NCBI GenBank assembly: GCA_006503535.1
Contig: QYRS01000002.1
Span: 558,001 to 622,000 of the forward strand
Origin: Arthrinium phaeospermum
Lineage: Eukaryota > Ascomycota > Sordariomycetes > Amphisphaeriales > Apiosporaceae
Reading direction: 5' to 3'
DNA: 64,000 nt
A program made the position numbers and the translations under genes. Position 1 is the stretch's first letter. Each line of letters opens with the position of its first letter. This document shows positions 21,186-31,870 of the stretch, in pieces. The notes under the pieces are model-generated. The model had not been told where the DNA came from, did not search any database, and saw only the letters and a list, made by a program, of their open reading frames with translations.

Positions 21186-24100
21186 GCCTGAGCAGAGTGT
21201 TCTTCCTTTTGGTCGGATTATTCAAGATACTTATACTGAACCCTGACTCTTCCACGATCAGATGTCTAAGATAGAGCATGTGCTAGAAAAACCCAGCTGC
21301 ATCACCCATCTTGCCGGCCTCCTCGTACCAAGACTTCGAGGAGATAATTGCTCACACCATGAGCAGAGCCAAGGCGGAATTATTCATGACTGCTCCCATC
21401 CGGGCAACGTTTCATTTCATGAAAGGAAGGTCCATATCCACCCGACCCCGTGAAGAGATAGAGAATAAAGTCCATGTATATTGCGGAGGGCGTCACGTAC
21501 TGCCTCGGGGTTGCTAATAAGGGGAAGCCGCAAGTTGGACGTGCCAAAGCAGCGAATGAGGACGCAGTTTCAGGGGATTCCATCACTACAGAAGCGATTA
21601 TCAACACATTACTCTTCCTGTCGCCAAGCTCCACTTTGTTGAATAGAACGCGGCCAAGACAGGAACCACGGGGTCAGATATTTACCGGTGGTTGTCACTT
21701 GCAGTCGGAGTATCCTGGCTTGTCTCCCTTCGGTCGAACTGGTCGGAAAGATGAACATGTTTGTCCTGTCAACAATATGCCTGACCAGAGACCTGCCCGG
21801 AAGTCCTCATTAAGGCACCATCAGGTTTAAACTGCTCTAGTGTCAGACTCGTTATCGGTACATACTCGCTCTCACGCTCTTGAGAACTGATCCAGCCAAC
21901 TCAATGCTATGTCTCAGGCTTGCTGAATTATCGCGTTGTCATGACAAGCACTTTCCTGCCAACTCGGTGCACCATACCGGCCAAGAACACAGCTCTGCAT
22001 GATAGCCAAGAACATCCGTCACGACAAGAGCTTAACCGCCGTAAGCAACAACATTAGAATAGATAATCTTGGCAGGAGCCCTCTGCTCCCGCCTTGGCGA
22101 GCAGGAGACAACGGAATCCTACAGCTTGGCTTGATTCCTCTCGAAAGCACTTATCTCTCGGCACGTCGATCAGTTCTCTTCCTGGGTCAGACCCTCTCTT
22201 AAGCCATTATACGATTCACGAACCTACATATGCGCTCGAAATCACACTTGCTGGATCGAGCGCCGTGCAGGTTAGGGGATGCCTTGGCGAGACTTGATCC
22301 GGAGCCAAGGCCGAGACGGGGCGGAAGGGGGGTGGGCGCCCAAGGGACGGTACCCATTTTGGTCTGAGCAGTTCGCATACAACGTGGGGGATCGCGACCC
22401 CGTGGAGTACTTGGCCTACGACATGGATTCTTCGAATACGATCCCGCTTAAACGAGGACACAAGCACTTGATATCGACTCCACAATTCTAGAGGCACCCG
22501 GGTAAAGTTGCTGGTCAAAAGATACTTGGATAAAGGCTAATTCGTACTGTTGGCGGGCCGTTCCGTCGGGCAAACAGTGGACGAACTCTACCTATTCAGA
22601 CTAGCCGTCCATATCTGTACTTGTTACCCTATCCTTGTTCATTCGCGCCACAGCACGTTGGTTTAGAGGCCGACTAGCTACTGCGGCGAAACCCGGAACG
22701 ACCCCCTGGACATTTCGTGCATCTGTTGACCCTGCTTGCATAGAGTGCAGGGCTACCGTCAATTTCAGAAAGTAGCACCTGGAAAGAAAAGAGCGACGTG
22801 TAAGATGGGTACATGTTCCTGCTTCCTGCGTGGCTACTGATTCCTCGTCTCGAGGACAATCTGTCTGTTCTGTTGTCTGCGTAGCAACCTTTCGTGCACC
22901 CATTACTCACAATCTTCCAGTCGCCCGGACGACGTCAAGAGGGTCTTGGCTCTCCGCCATCACAACCTTGGCAAGCACGAGGAACTAGCGAGAGAGCCAA
23001 TCTGACTACTGTATCGTGTTCCATGCAGGACACTACCGTATCGCGTATAAGCATTGGCGATTTTGCCATTTACCCATCGAGTAGCAGACCTTACCGAAGG
23101 CCCAGTGCGTCTTTTGACTGGTCGATGACAGCTTTAACGCAACCCCCGTAGAGTCGCATAGAGCTTCTTCCCCGGGCGAGATATCCACTATATTTGGCAT
23201 GCCAAGCCCGCCAAGTCTAGCCAAGTCGGTCTATTCGAATCCTTGGGGGTGTCTCCCGCTCAGTGCGACAGGTATCTATGTATGTTATCAGAACTCATAT
23301 GCGCCTCTCGTGTCGCTCTACCCACCGTCATTGGACTGGCAGACATGGCCACGGGCGGACCACGTGCATCCATTGTTGGCGCGACTGCCAAAAACTGCAA
23401 TTGTTTCGCCGAGGTATGTATCGGGAGTTGGGTGACGGTACGGCCTGATAGAGAGCTGAAAGAGATGTAGCCAAGCCAGCGGATGGGGAATACCAAGGCT
23501 TGGTTATGTAGGGGCGGCGGCGGCCAAGGCCGCGGATGGATATGCCAAGCCTTGGTATCCTGACTTTGCGATGACCAATCGCTGCCGTCCTATGCAATCG
23601 GACTTGGCCCCTGCCAGCCAACCAAAATTCGCTCATAGACATGTAGCTGAATATGCTTAAATGGCTGTACCGCCTCTTTATCTCGCGGGTGGTCTTGGCA
23701 ATGCAACACCAGCGCACCCTGCAAGTCAAGCGCTGGGCAATCTCACCCGGACCCGTTTCGTCATGTTCTCGTGGGGCTGAGATTTCTTGCGATTGCCTCC
23801 AATTCCACCACTCTTGTCTGGCTGCGGCAAAACCTCCGCGTTTGCCTCTGACTCGGGGCAACATGGAGGTGGGTTCGCAATCTGCATCAAAGAGTGTGTG
23901 TCTCTGCCAACAAACGAAGACGACCGGCACTCGATAGCGCCCGCCCTCCCCGAGACACGCGGAGAAATCTCAAAGCGGCAACCCAATTGCGAATCCATCT
24001 GGAGGGGCCAAAGCGCGCAGAGAAGGGCACGCCGCCTTGTCCCCCCCGTGCCCGCGACAGATTTGGGCCATTTCTACTTGCTGTGGTCTGCTGGCGTCTG

Positions 24101-24224
24101 GCGGTTCTTAACCTGTCGTGTTTGCGCTCTTCTTCGCGGTCCGACCCAAAGGTGAAGGATATCTGCTCGCTGTACGAGAAAGGATCGCTCTGGTAAAACA
24201 CTCGTTCATCAATACTGTTTCGCT
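21186..24224. other. Gene-poor spacer, 3 kb
   Basis: No gene I can support. It lies between two divergent genes, so it holds both promoters. It contains a concentric inverted repeat at 23490-23558 (listed separately) and a pyrimidine/GC-mixed leader before 24225. The long frames here (for example minus 23328-23930) have no ATG at their 5' end and no family motifs. Confidence 0.4.
23490..23558. repeat. Concentric inverted repeat
   Basis: The left arm ATACCAAGGCTTGG (23490-23503) is the exact reverse complement of the right arm CCAAGCCTTGGTAT (23545-23558). Between them lies a second palindrome, GCGGCC-AA-GGCCGC (23520-23533), with nearly the same centre. Each outer arm is itself almost palindromic (CCAAG-G-CTTGG). 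It could form a cruciform or be a composite binding site for a dimeric regulator. Confidence 0.75.
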
Positions 24225-25193
24225 ATGATGTCGAATCCGGGGAAGCTGGAGGAGGCTCAGCCGGGCTCTGGCTCTGGTTCTGCCTCTGAGCAGGAGCAGA
24301 TTCCCACCGTAAAGGGGAAGCTATCCGCGCATTTCTCAAGCACCGTCGAAACTCGCGCGGGCTACATTCCCCTGCTGATCCTGTGTTTCGTCACTGGGCT
24401 GACGGACGGAACTCTGTACAACGGTGAGACAAAGCATTGGTCCCCTCGATTAGGAAACCTGGCGTTCTAACAGTGTCCTCAGCATACGGTACCTTCGTCT
24501 CCATGCAAACGGGTAAGTGTCTCCCAAATCCCGGTCCAGAATGTGTACAGCCGTCCATTTCCTAACCCCGGTCCCGCAGGCAACACCATCTTCATCGCCC
24601 TCGGCACCTCCGGCCAGAACAACAAGCCGTACGGCTGGGCGCGGTCCCTCTGCTCCCTCGGCTGCTTCGCCATCGGCTGCGTCTCCTTCGCGCGGCTGCA
24701 CCAGCTCCTCGGCGGCCACCGCCTCCGCCGCACCCTGCTCTTCTCCTTCTCGCTCCAGACCGTCTGCGTCGCCGTCGCGGCCGCCATCATCCAGAGCGGC
24801 GTCATCGACGGCACGTACCCGTCGCGCGGCGACCCCAGCCGCGTCAACTTCACCGAGCTCGCCGCCGTCGCCCTGCTCAGCTTCCAGGCCGCCGGCCAGA
24901 TCGTCAACAGCCGCGGCCTCGGCGTCAGCGAGGTGCCCACCGTCGTCATCACGAGTCTGCTGTGCGACCTGGTCAGCGACGAGCACCTGCTGGCCGGTCT
25001 CAGCAAGAACGGCAAGCGCAACCGCCGCGCCGTCGCGTTCGTCCTCACGCTCGCTGGGGCGATCTGTGGGGGGTGGATCTCCAAGGCGACGCACCAGGTC
25101 GGACCCTGCCTCTGGCTGGTTGCGGCGATCAAGGCGACTATCACGATGTACTGGATGGGTTGGATCCCGCTTCTGAAGACGATGCGCCGTTGA
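24225..25193 (+). CDS. DUF1275 (YoaK-type) multi-pass membrane protein
   Basis: Three exons: 24225-24423, 24483-24512 (a 30-nt micro-exon) and 24580-25193. Introns are 59 bp (donor GTGAGA) and 67 bp (donor GTAAGT, branch CTAAC). The product is 280 residues. The family opening GLTD...TFVSMQTGNTIFIALG is only formed by joining all three exons, which supports the model. About six hydrophobic segments follow (IPLLILCFVTGLTDG, SLGCFAIGCVSFARL, LLFSFSLQTVCVAVAAAII, ELAAVALLSFQAAGQIV, AVAFVLTLAGAICGGWI, CLWLVAAIKATITMYWM). Function is not known; bacterial relatives are uncharacterised membrane proteins. Confidence 0.88.
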
Positions 25194-25795
25194 AACTGTG
25201 AAATAACTCGCAGCTATCTAAGATGGCGGCGATCAAAACATCCAGTACCCAGGATAATACCATAAAGGCCGATAATGGGGCTTGGTAACTGATCCTCCGC
25301 CCACGAAGAGACATATTGGCCTTTATCTAATTATGGATCAAGATGATATAGAGACCTAGACGTATGAATATTAAAGCCCACAATCAAGACACACACTTGA
25401 ATTCTCACACAATTCAAATCTCGATAGCCCCATTTCTTGCCTTACTTGGAATCCGTTTGGTGTTCCATATGTTTGGAGGAGGCCGAAGGTGTCCAGCAAT
25501 GAGGAAGGTGCCTTCCCCAATACCCCAAGTGGAACTCGTTCTTTCCATTTGCTTCTTCATTGGCACCCAATTTCTCCCGGCTGGAGAAATCAACGTGCAC
25601 CTCTCTTTGTTTCTTGGACCATGATCAGGTCTTGACCCATTATTAAACACTTATTCACCTGATCTGTTGACCCCAAACAAGACCAAGCGTACCCGTTCGT
25701 CACTGCGAGCTATTCCATTCGAGATATCAAGAGCTGGCCTGCAATACCTCGTCTACGTTGAAAGAAATTTGTCATAACCTCCCACACCCTACCTG
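25194..25795. other. Intergenic region upstream of the HEI10-like gene
   Basis: About 600 bases, AT-richer than the flanking exons, without a supportable gene. Confidence 0.4.
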
Positions 25796-27320
25796 ATGGA
25801 GCACAAGTTGAGATGCAACTCGCTTAAGTGCCGCAAGGAGCTGAGCGGCCGAGCCTTGGTGACCACCTGCAGGTGAGCGACAACAATACCACTGGTCCGT
25901 CCTCGAACTTGCTTGCCTAATACACATTTTCCTTCCAAAAGCCACGTTTTCTGCACCGAGTGTGCTGCTCAGTCGGGTCTTGCTGGACCCGGTTCAAGTA
26001 GCCGGCATGTACAAGAAAACGTCTGCCCAGCATGCCACGTGTCTTTGCCGAACCCTGACGACGCCGTCATCGCCAACCTAAACCCCAGCGAGGACTACAA
26101 GACAAGCGTGCTGAGCGGTCTCAGTCCCACCGTCATCATGGAATGCGCAGGTCGCGCTCTGAGTTTCTGGGCGTATCAGACAACCCAAGAAGTGTTTGTA
26201 CAGCGCCGCGTTCTTCTTGCTGTCCAACAAGGCTAATGGATTGCTCGTTTGCACAGGTCGTACCAAGCCTACCTCGGCAAGGCCTTGGCCGACAAGTATT
26301 CCTGCCTCACTGTCCACCTAGACCAGGTCATCAACGATGCGAACGCACAAATCACCTCCCTCCACACCAGTCTGAAGAGTAAGATGTGTCGAGACAACCC
26401 TGCACGTGGCTCGCACGTCTTGCTGACGCTGAACTGCAGGCTCAAACGACGAGCAGAAATCACTACGCGACAAGAACACCGAGCTTGCGCAGGCCTACAA
26501 GGACAAGAATCGCAAACTTTTGCAGGTCCAGGAGCTATACGACAAACTCAAGCGAAAGGCCATGCTGGGTCAAATACAGGATGCCGCCGAGAACGCCATC
26601 GAATCGAATTTCCGGCCTGAAGTTGGGATTGACGACGGAGTGCACGCATATGGAGACAACGACACGAACGTGCCTCCTTTCTATCAAGACCAAGGGATCC
26701 CGTACGGCAGACCTGGGCGCCAACTGCCCGATACAACCAACAGGATAGGTGGCATATATTCATCGCAAGGAATAGGCAGCCAAGGTGCATCCTTCCCACG
26801 GACAATTGGGGCACAAGGTATTATGTGACGCGCAGCGCTGTTCCCAACCATTTACTGAACATTGTGGCAGCCGATATTCCGATCACACCCTCTACCCACC
26901 GCCAACGACTTGGCGAGCCAACGGGTATCGGATTAGCAGCCGTGCCTGGTTTTGTATCCGGCTCAGTACGATCACCGAGAACTGCAGCCAATGGCAGAGC
27001 GCCACTTAGTGACCTTCATGGCAGCTTTCGCCACAATGTACGACTTCCAGCAGGAGGACTGAGTTCTGGAATGAAAGTGGGCCTTGGGAGTGGCAATCTG
27101 CCTGAGTACGGTGCTGCATCCAGGCCGCAAGGTATTTCTCCAATATCCCATCGCGGCCCAACAAACACATGATAACATTTTCACAGCAATACAACGACCA
27201 GCTGCAGTATCATCCATGATGGGCCGGAGAGATGCGAGTCAGGGCCCTGGATCTGTGGTGAGCAATACTCATAGTGCTTCCATCTCAGGCAATATGAAGA
27301 GAGGATATGCCCCACGATAG
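25796..27320 (+). CDS. HEI10 / CCNB1IP1-like RING protein (meiotic crossover factor)
   Basis: Six exons: 25796-25872, 25942-26193, 26257-26378, 26440-26817, 26871-27131, 27187-27320. Introns are 53-69 bp and every join keeps frame, giving 407 residues. The 77-bp first exon supplies the RING start MEHKLRCNSLKCRKELSGRA. The RING ligands are C7, C12, C25, H27, C30, C33, C54 and C57 (TTCSHVFCTECA, CPAC). A conserved helical stretch follows (LSFWAYQTTQEVSYQAYLGKAL, then a coiled coil through LAQAYKDKNRKLLQVQELYDKLKRKAM). The C-terminal half is disordered and rich in Gly, Ser and Arg. HEI10/Zip3-class proteins are predicted SUMO/ubiquitin E3 ligases on the synaptonemal complex that mark designated crossovers. 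The gene implies meiotic competence. Confidence 0.88.
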
Positions 27321-27700
27321 ATTGAAGTTTCCGACAAGCCTACATCCATTATCTAAGGTCTTGATCTAGACCGTCTACTTACAATAGAGTGTTTTCTAGC
27401 CTTTGTGGCCCATTACCAATGCCATTGTCTATTACTGTTCTTCTCTTTGTTCAAGATTGGAAGGGTTGGGATGTCCCCATAATGGTGCCATGAGCCCTTT
27501 GTCCTGAGAGACAAGGCTTGACTCAAAGAACTACGTATTGGTCGAGGCCCCGAACTCGGCTCCAGACACTGGCGAGGGTTTATAAGGCCACGTTACCGAC
27601 TCGTTTTGCACTTTTCGAAACCAAGCAAACACTCCCAAGCCTCCTTTCCAGCATCTTTAACCAACACCTGCACCAATCCCCACACTCGTTCATAGCAGCC
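27321..27700. other. Spacer between the HEI10-like gene and the disordered-protein gene
   Basis: 380 bases. The later part is pyrimidine-rich and remains open in frame with the next gene, but it looks like 5' leader. Confidence 0.35.
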
Positions 27701-29494
27701 ATGTCGCAGCAGTTTTCAACCCGTGCTCCTAGTGAGTACCATTCTTTTGGTGCATCCCGATCGGACAGACGTCCTCAACACCAAGTGCCGGCACTCGGTC
27801 GTCCTCGAGAGAGGACTTGGACGGCAATGGAAGATCCGAGGGATTCCCACAGACCGGGCCACCATGGCGGCTACAGAGATGGTCACCGTCGACCATCCGG
27901 CGCCGTCAGCGCCCAGCATGAGCGTTCGGGGACCTCAAGGAGGCGGGAGGTCGAGACTCCCCCGCCGATGCCTAAGACGCACGGCGATGGGGACAGCCAC
28001 AAGTGGTTTCCCAAGTTTCGAGGCGCGAAGGAGAGGGAGAGGGAGAGGGAGAAGGAGACCAAGAGCCGGGCTTTCGACAAGTCTACCATCTCCCAGCCCT
28101 TGGCGGCCAGTGCGGTGTACCTTCGGGACACCAAGGAGTCGCAGCGCCGGCTCCACGAGCCCATGTTGGCCGAGATGGGGTTGGCCCATGCAATGGACCG
28201 GCCGCCGATGAAGTTGCGGCCGATTGAGGGGGCAGGCGCGCCAGAGCTTCGGGCGGAGCTCAAAGCCCCTGCTCAAGGGGAGCGGCAGATACGCCGCCGT
28301 CCCGTCCCTGTCCCTGTCCATCGTCCTCGCGATAGCTCCGACAGCCTGTCGCGGCTTTCGACGGTGGCGGTGGTCAATGAGCCCAAGGGTGTCATTAATC
28401 CTCGGTGGCAGCCTCGGCCCATCGATGCGATGGCTGCGGGCTATACGGGGTCTTCTGAGTCGTTGGCCTCTTCCTCCTCCTCGGTATCGCCCTACTCTTC
28501 CGTCTCGGTGTCGCCTCCTTCTTCCCCGGAGCCGGCCGACGAGGAGGAGTTCATCTCGAGTCGTCGTTCTAAACGCCTCGGGCGCATCTTCACCGCGGAG
28601 GAAATCACCACATTCCCCGAGTTCCCCGAGCCCGCCCCTGACTCGGATGAGGAGGACAACGACAATGGCGACGAGCCCAAGGAAGACGCTGGCTTTGACT
28701 TCACCGAGAGTGAGAGCGACTTCAGCTCGGTGACGGAGAGCGTCTCCAGCGATGGGTCCTCGGATGGCGAGCCTGAAGTGGTCGACAGATATGACTACTT
28801 CTATAAAGGTGAAGAGGGGGATGATCAGGGTCTCGAAGGCGTGCTATTGTCCGGATCCCGCGATCGTCCCCCTATCAACGTCATCCCTCCCACGCCTACT
28901 TCCTCCCTACCCCCTTCGCCTCCGGCTTCTCCTTCGCCTCCACCTTCACCCTCCTCCTCCTCCTCTCTTTCGCCTGATTCCCCACCATCTCCCCCCGCGG
29001 CGCGCGAGCCGCCTGTCGCCAAGAGGGGAGCCGCCGCCATGGACCCCTACAGGCTGCGGGTCGAGCGCGCATGGAAGCGGGCGGCGGAGGACCGGCACGT
29101 GGCCCTGTGCCAAGAGACGGAGCGCCGGGAGAGGGCCGAGGAGGACTTCCTCAAGCTGCAGCGCCTGGCCATCCCGTTCATCGCGGCCTTCGACGAGATC
29201 CTGGAGCTCTCGGACGACTTCCGCGGCGTCCGCGACCCCATGGACGTCCCGGCCATTGTCCGCAAGATCCTGGACGAGCGCGACGACGCCCTGGACGAGG
29301 CCGACGCGTACGTCGACCGCTCGCTGGGCCTGGAGAGCCAGAGCCACGGCCTCGTGGCCGAGCTCCTGGAGCTCCAGGCGCAGAACCAGGTCCTCCGGGT
29401 CGACAATGCGCGCTTGCGCAACGCGCGGGAGGGGCTGCCGTTGGAGACGGGGGGGCGGGGTGGTCCTGCTGTGGCGGGGGGCCACCACCATTAG
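27701..29494 (+). CDS. Large disordered protein with C-terminal coiled coil, unknown function
   Basis: Intronless frame of 597 residues from ATG 27701 (GCAGCCATGTCGC). The frame is open 61 codons further upstream, but that part reads as leader. Composition is strongly biased: Arg/Lys/Glu run REREREREKE (about 155), Ser-rich and Pro-Ser clusters (SSSSSVSPYSSVSVSPPSSPE), acidic stretches (DSDEEDNDNGDEPKED) and a Pro/Ser tract. The last about 130 residues (from MDPYRLRVERAWKRAAEDRH) are Glu/Arg/Leu-rich and predicted helical coiled coil. No domain recognised; this architecture is common for fungal scaffold proteins. The sequence keeps codon periodicity and high GC at third positions, so coding is likely. 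Confidence 0.7.
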   Translation: MSQQFSTRAPSEYHSFGASRSDRRPQHQVPALGRPRERTWTAMEDPRDSHRPGHHGGYRDGHRRPSGAVSAQHERSGTSRRREVETPPPMPKTHGDGDSHKWFPKFRGAKEREREREKETKSRAFDKSTISQPLAASAVYLRDTKESQRRLHEPMLAEMGLAHAMDRPPMKLRPIEGAGAPELRAELKAPAQGERQIRRRPVPVPVHRPRDSSDSLSRLSTVAVVNEPKGVINPRWQPRPIDAMAAGYTGSSESLASSSSSVSPYSSVSVSPPSSPEPADEEEFISSRRSKRLGRIFTAEEITTFPEFPEPAPDSDEEDNDNGDEPKEDAGFDFTESESDFSSVTESVSSDGSSDGEPEVVDRYDYFYKGEEGDDQGLEGVLLSGSRDRPPINVIPPTPTSSLPPSPPASPSPPPSPSSSSSLSPDSPPSPPAAREPPVAKRGAAAMDPYRLRVERAWKRAAEDRHVALCQETERRERAEEDFLKLQRLAIPFIAAFDEILELSDDFRGVRDPMDVPAIVRKILDERDDALDEADAYVDRSLGLESQSHGLVAELLELQAQNQVLRVDNARLRNAREGLPLETGGRGGPAVAGGHHH

Positions 29495-30172
29495 ACGGCC
29501 GTAGGTAGGTTCGGTGGGCTGTTCACAAGTACAAAAGGAGGAGGACTCGGGGTGGTGCGTGCCGAGGAAGGAAAAGTATCTTGTCCTCGCTGCCACCTCG
29601 GGTCCGACAGCTCGCCGGCGGGGGTCAGTTAGTCACTGTAGCCCCATTGCATCACACCCTCAAACACACTTCAACCCGTATCCCAAAGCATATAACCCTT
29701 TACACACACACACTATTTGTGGAGTACCAGAAGGATGGATGTCCACCAGTGTGTTTCCGACGTATCCTTGGCAGGACCGACACAATCTGCCTTTCCTTGA
29801 GTGAGGAAAAATGAACCAGCCAGGTTGCACTTTCTTTGTCCAAGTAGAGACAAAGAAAGGCCCGCGGCACCTGTATGGCATAGCAGCTTTCCTCGCGCAC
29901 CCTCTTTAAACCTAACACCTATGTTCCCGAGAGCTTGGCACCTCCTTTCTCATCAACATCAGCTTCTCACCGTACGTACCGGGGGAAGTTCTGGTGAGAT
30001 TGGTATATATTTTGGGGGCCAACGTAACTCTCGGGCACTACTACTCACTTGTCCACGAGAGCCTGGCGACCTCGAGTCTGCTAGTAGCAGCCAGTGTAAC
30101 TCTTCGTGGGTACCGCAACACCTAAACCTAAACCCGTAACAAGTAGGATCTTGGACTGGCTACTTACTCTTG

Positions 30173-30570
30173 TCTCCGGCCAGAGCACAAGAGAAGCCCC
30201 AGTCCGAGGCCTCCGTCGGTGACGATCGACACAAAGTCCAGTCTAGTGACTGGCAAACCCTGCACATTTGCTGCCAAGGAATCTCCCGCTGTCTCCGGCC
30301 AGAGATCAGGGGACGTTTCTTCGTCGGTAACTTGTGTCCTATTCTATGGGTGGGAGAGGAAGCATCACAGCATAGCCCCGGCCGAGGTTATGGTTGGTGA
30401 CGACTTGACTTGGCCTGTCGAGTCCATCTCCTCTCGGCCCAACCAACGACAGTCCATTGGTCTGGCTCCCGGCCTCCGGCCAGTTGTTGGCGAGTCCCGA
30501 CAATGGAGCAACTCTCTTCCCTATTCATCGAGAAAGGATACTCGATGACGATTCTAGGCTCCGGCCAGAG
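30173..30570 (+). repeat. Dispersed degenerate repeat with core CTCCGGCCAG
   Basis: Cores at 30173-30185, 30292-30304, 30473-30483 and 30558-30570. The first two share TGTCTCCGGCCAGAG and are each followed within 25-65 bases by CGTCGGT(G/A)AC. A weaker CCGGCCGAGG...GGTTGGTGACGAC copy lies near 30378. The spacing is irregular (about 119, 181 and 85 bp). This looks like an eroded tandem array rather than a gene. Confidence 0.5.
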
Positions 30571-30959
30571 GCTGGGACGTTATTCGGCTATCTCTGTTCA
30601 CACTCTTCTTTGGCATCTTGCCAGATTATATTACCCCCCCTTCTCAAATTGTCAGGGGTTACCGGGGACACCCTTAGGTACCGGGTGCCCCTCTTAGTGG
30701 CGGTCGTGATGGTGCTAGCATCGGTGAGACACGGCGTTTGCATGGAAGGTATCCTCGTTCTTTGCAGTCTAGCTAGCTCGCTAGCCAGCTGCTGTACGAT
30801 AAAGCTGAAACAATATGGGGAATTGTACGAGTATATGTCGCGATATAGGTTGGCATGTAAGGTAGGTAGGTAGGTTGTACGTTGGAGCGCGTTTTGTTTT
30901 CACTTGTATATATGTAAGAGTAATGTCTAATACTGTACTATACACGCAAACTAGTTCTG

Positions 30960-31180
30960 TGATGTGTTGATTGTTAACTTGTATCCATCGTCTTGCTTCG
31001 GCGTGGATGATCTTGAGGTCCTCGACCGGCTGCCGTGTGATGAGCGGAGGCATCTTCCGATAAGGGTTCAAACCCAACACATCATCCTGCCGTTTGTCTA
31101 GCGCCGCTCGTCGACCCAATGCAGACTCATAGACTTGCCTCAGGCCCAGCATCGAGCCTGACAGGAACTGCGGGTGCACC
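30960..31180 (-). pseudogene. Possible exon or gene remnant
   Basis: The minus strand has a protein-like open stretch beginning after an acceptor-like TTCCTTACAG at about 31179. It reads VHPQFLSGSMLGLRQVYESA, then AALDKRQDDVLGLNPYRKMPPLITRQPVEDLK. No ATG opens the frame and I could not build upstream exons; candidates at 31250-31567 (one begins MSELPNRPLGRNKVFLLG) do not join convincingly. It may be a decayed gene or an incompletely resolved one. No homology recognised. Confidence 0.25.
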
Positions 31181-31622
31181 TGTAAGGAAGGCACCAGCCA
31201 TCAATGCTGGATAGGGCAGCCAGCAATTATCTGTAGTCTCCAAAGTATTCTGTATGCGGTCCCAACAAGTGCAGAGAGGTAATCAACTAAGCATGTATTG
31301 CCTCACTCCCGACTTTCCCATGTAACTCAAGACATACGGCCAGACATAGAACTATGAACCAGTCGCTGGGCATAGGTATGCACTCATCAAACTTCGCGTA
31401 TCATATGGGAAGAAAATGAGTACGTGTAAACTGGACATGTAAGTACCTAGGTAACTGGGAAGTATCAATTGGCCAACATTCGAAATATCAAATTTGAGAA
31501 TGATACCTGGATGGCCAAGCAGGAAAACTTTGTTCCTGCCTAAAGGCCGGTTGGGCAATTCGCTCATATAGGGACTTTATTGATATTGGCATTCGCGTCT
31601 TGACCACCTATCGACTCTCGGT

Positions 31623-31700
31623 GTAACCATTTACTCTTTTCGAAGTGAACAATAGATGTCTCAAGGGAATACTGGGAATTTCTCGAGTAAACGGTTAGTT
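31623..31700. repeat. Short inverted repeat, GAGTAAA(C/T)GGTTA arms
   Basis: Left arm GTAACCATTTACTC (31623-31636) is inversely related to right arm GAGTAAACGGTTAGTTAC (31685-31702), with one mismatch in the core. A TGGAATAAAC element follows at 31732. Related motifs occur at 39.6 and 55.2 kb. MITE-like remnant or regulatory element. Confidence 0.45.
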
Positions 31701-31870
31701 ACTCTTTCCCTCATGAGACACTGGGATAACGTGGAATAAACACTGGAATAGACATGAATAAACACCGAAAGTCGCTCAAACAAGGTTGTCCAACAAAACG
31801 AGTGATATCATCCAGTGCTTTTCAGTGGATTGCCCTCAACAGGAACCGCCTCTTTCTCCCACTTTCCGAC

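Larger units (their letters stand above)
29495..31870. other. Repeat-bearing spacer, 2.4 kb
   Basis: No confident gene. It contains four copies of a CTCCGGCCAGAG-type element at 30173-30570 and an inverted GAGTAAA pair at 31623-31700 (both listed). A possible coding remnant lies on the minus strand at about 30960-31180. Confidence 0.4.

Noticed and set aside
23328..23930. 200-codon minus-strand frame
   Set aside because: No ATG at its 5' end, crosses the inverted repeat, and resembles no family.
24450..25144. Two minus-strand frames of over 210 codons opposite the DUF1275 gene
   Set aside because: Antisense shadows of a GC-rich exon with clear family motifs on the plus strand.
28224..29504. 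Long overlapping frames in the disordered-protein gene (169 and 250 codons)
   Set aside because: Frame +2 shadows of biased GC-rich sequence; the 597-codon frame covers both and keeps better composition.
30120..30137. Telomere-like CCTAAACCTAAACCC
   Set aside because: Only two units and internal to the window; fungal telomeres are (TTAGGG)n. Chance.
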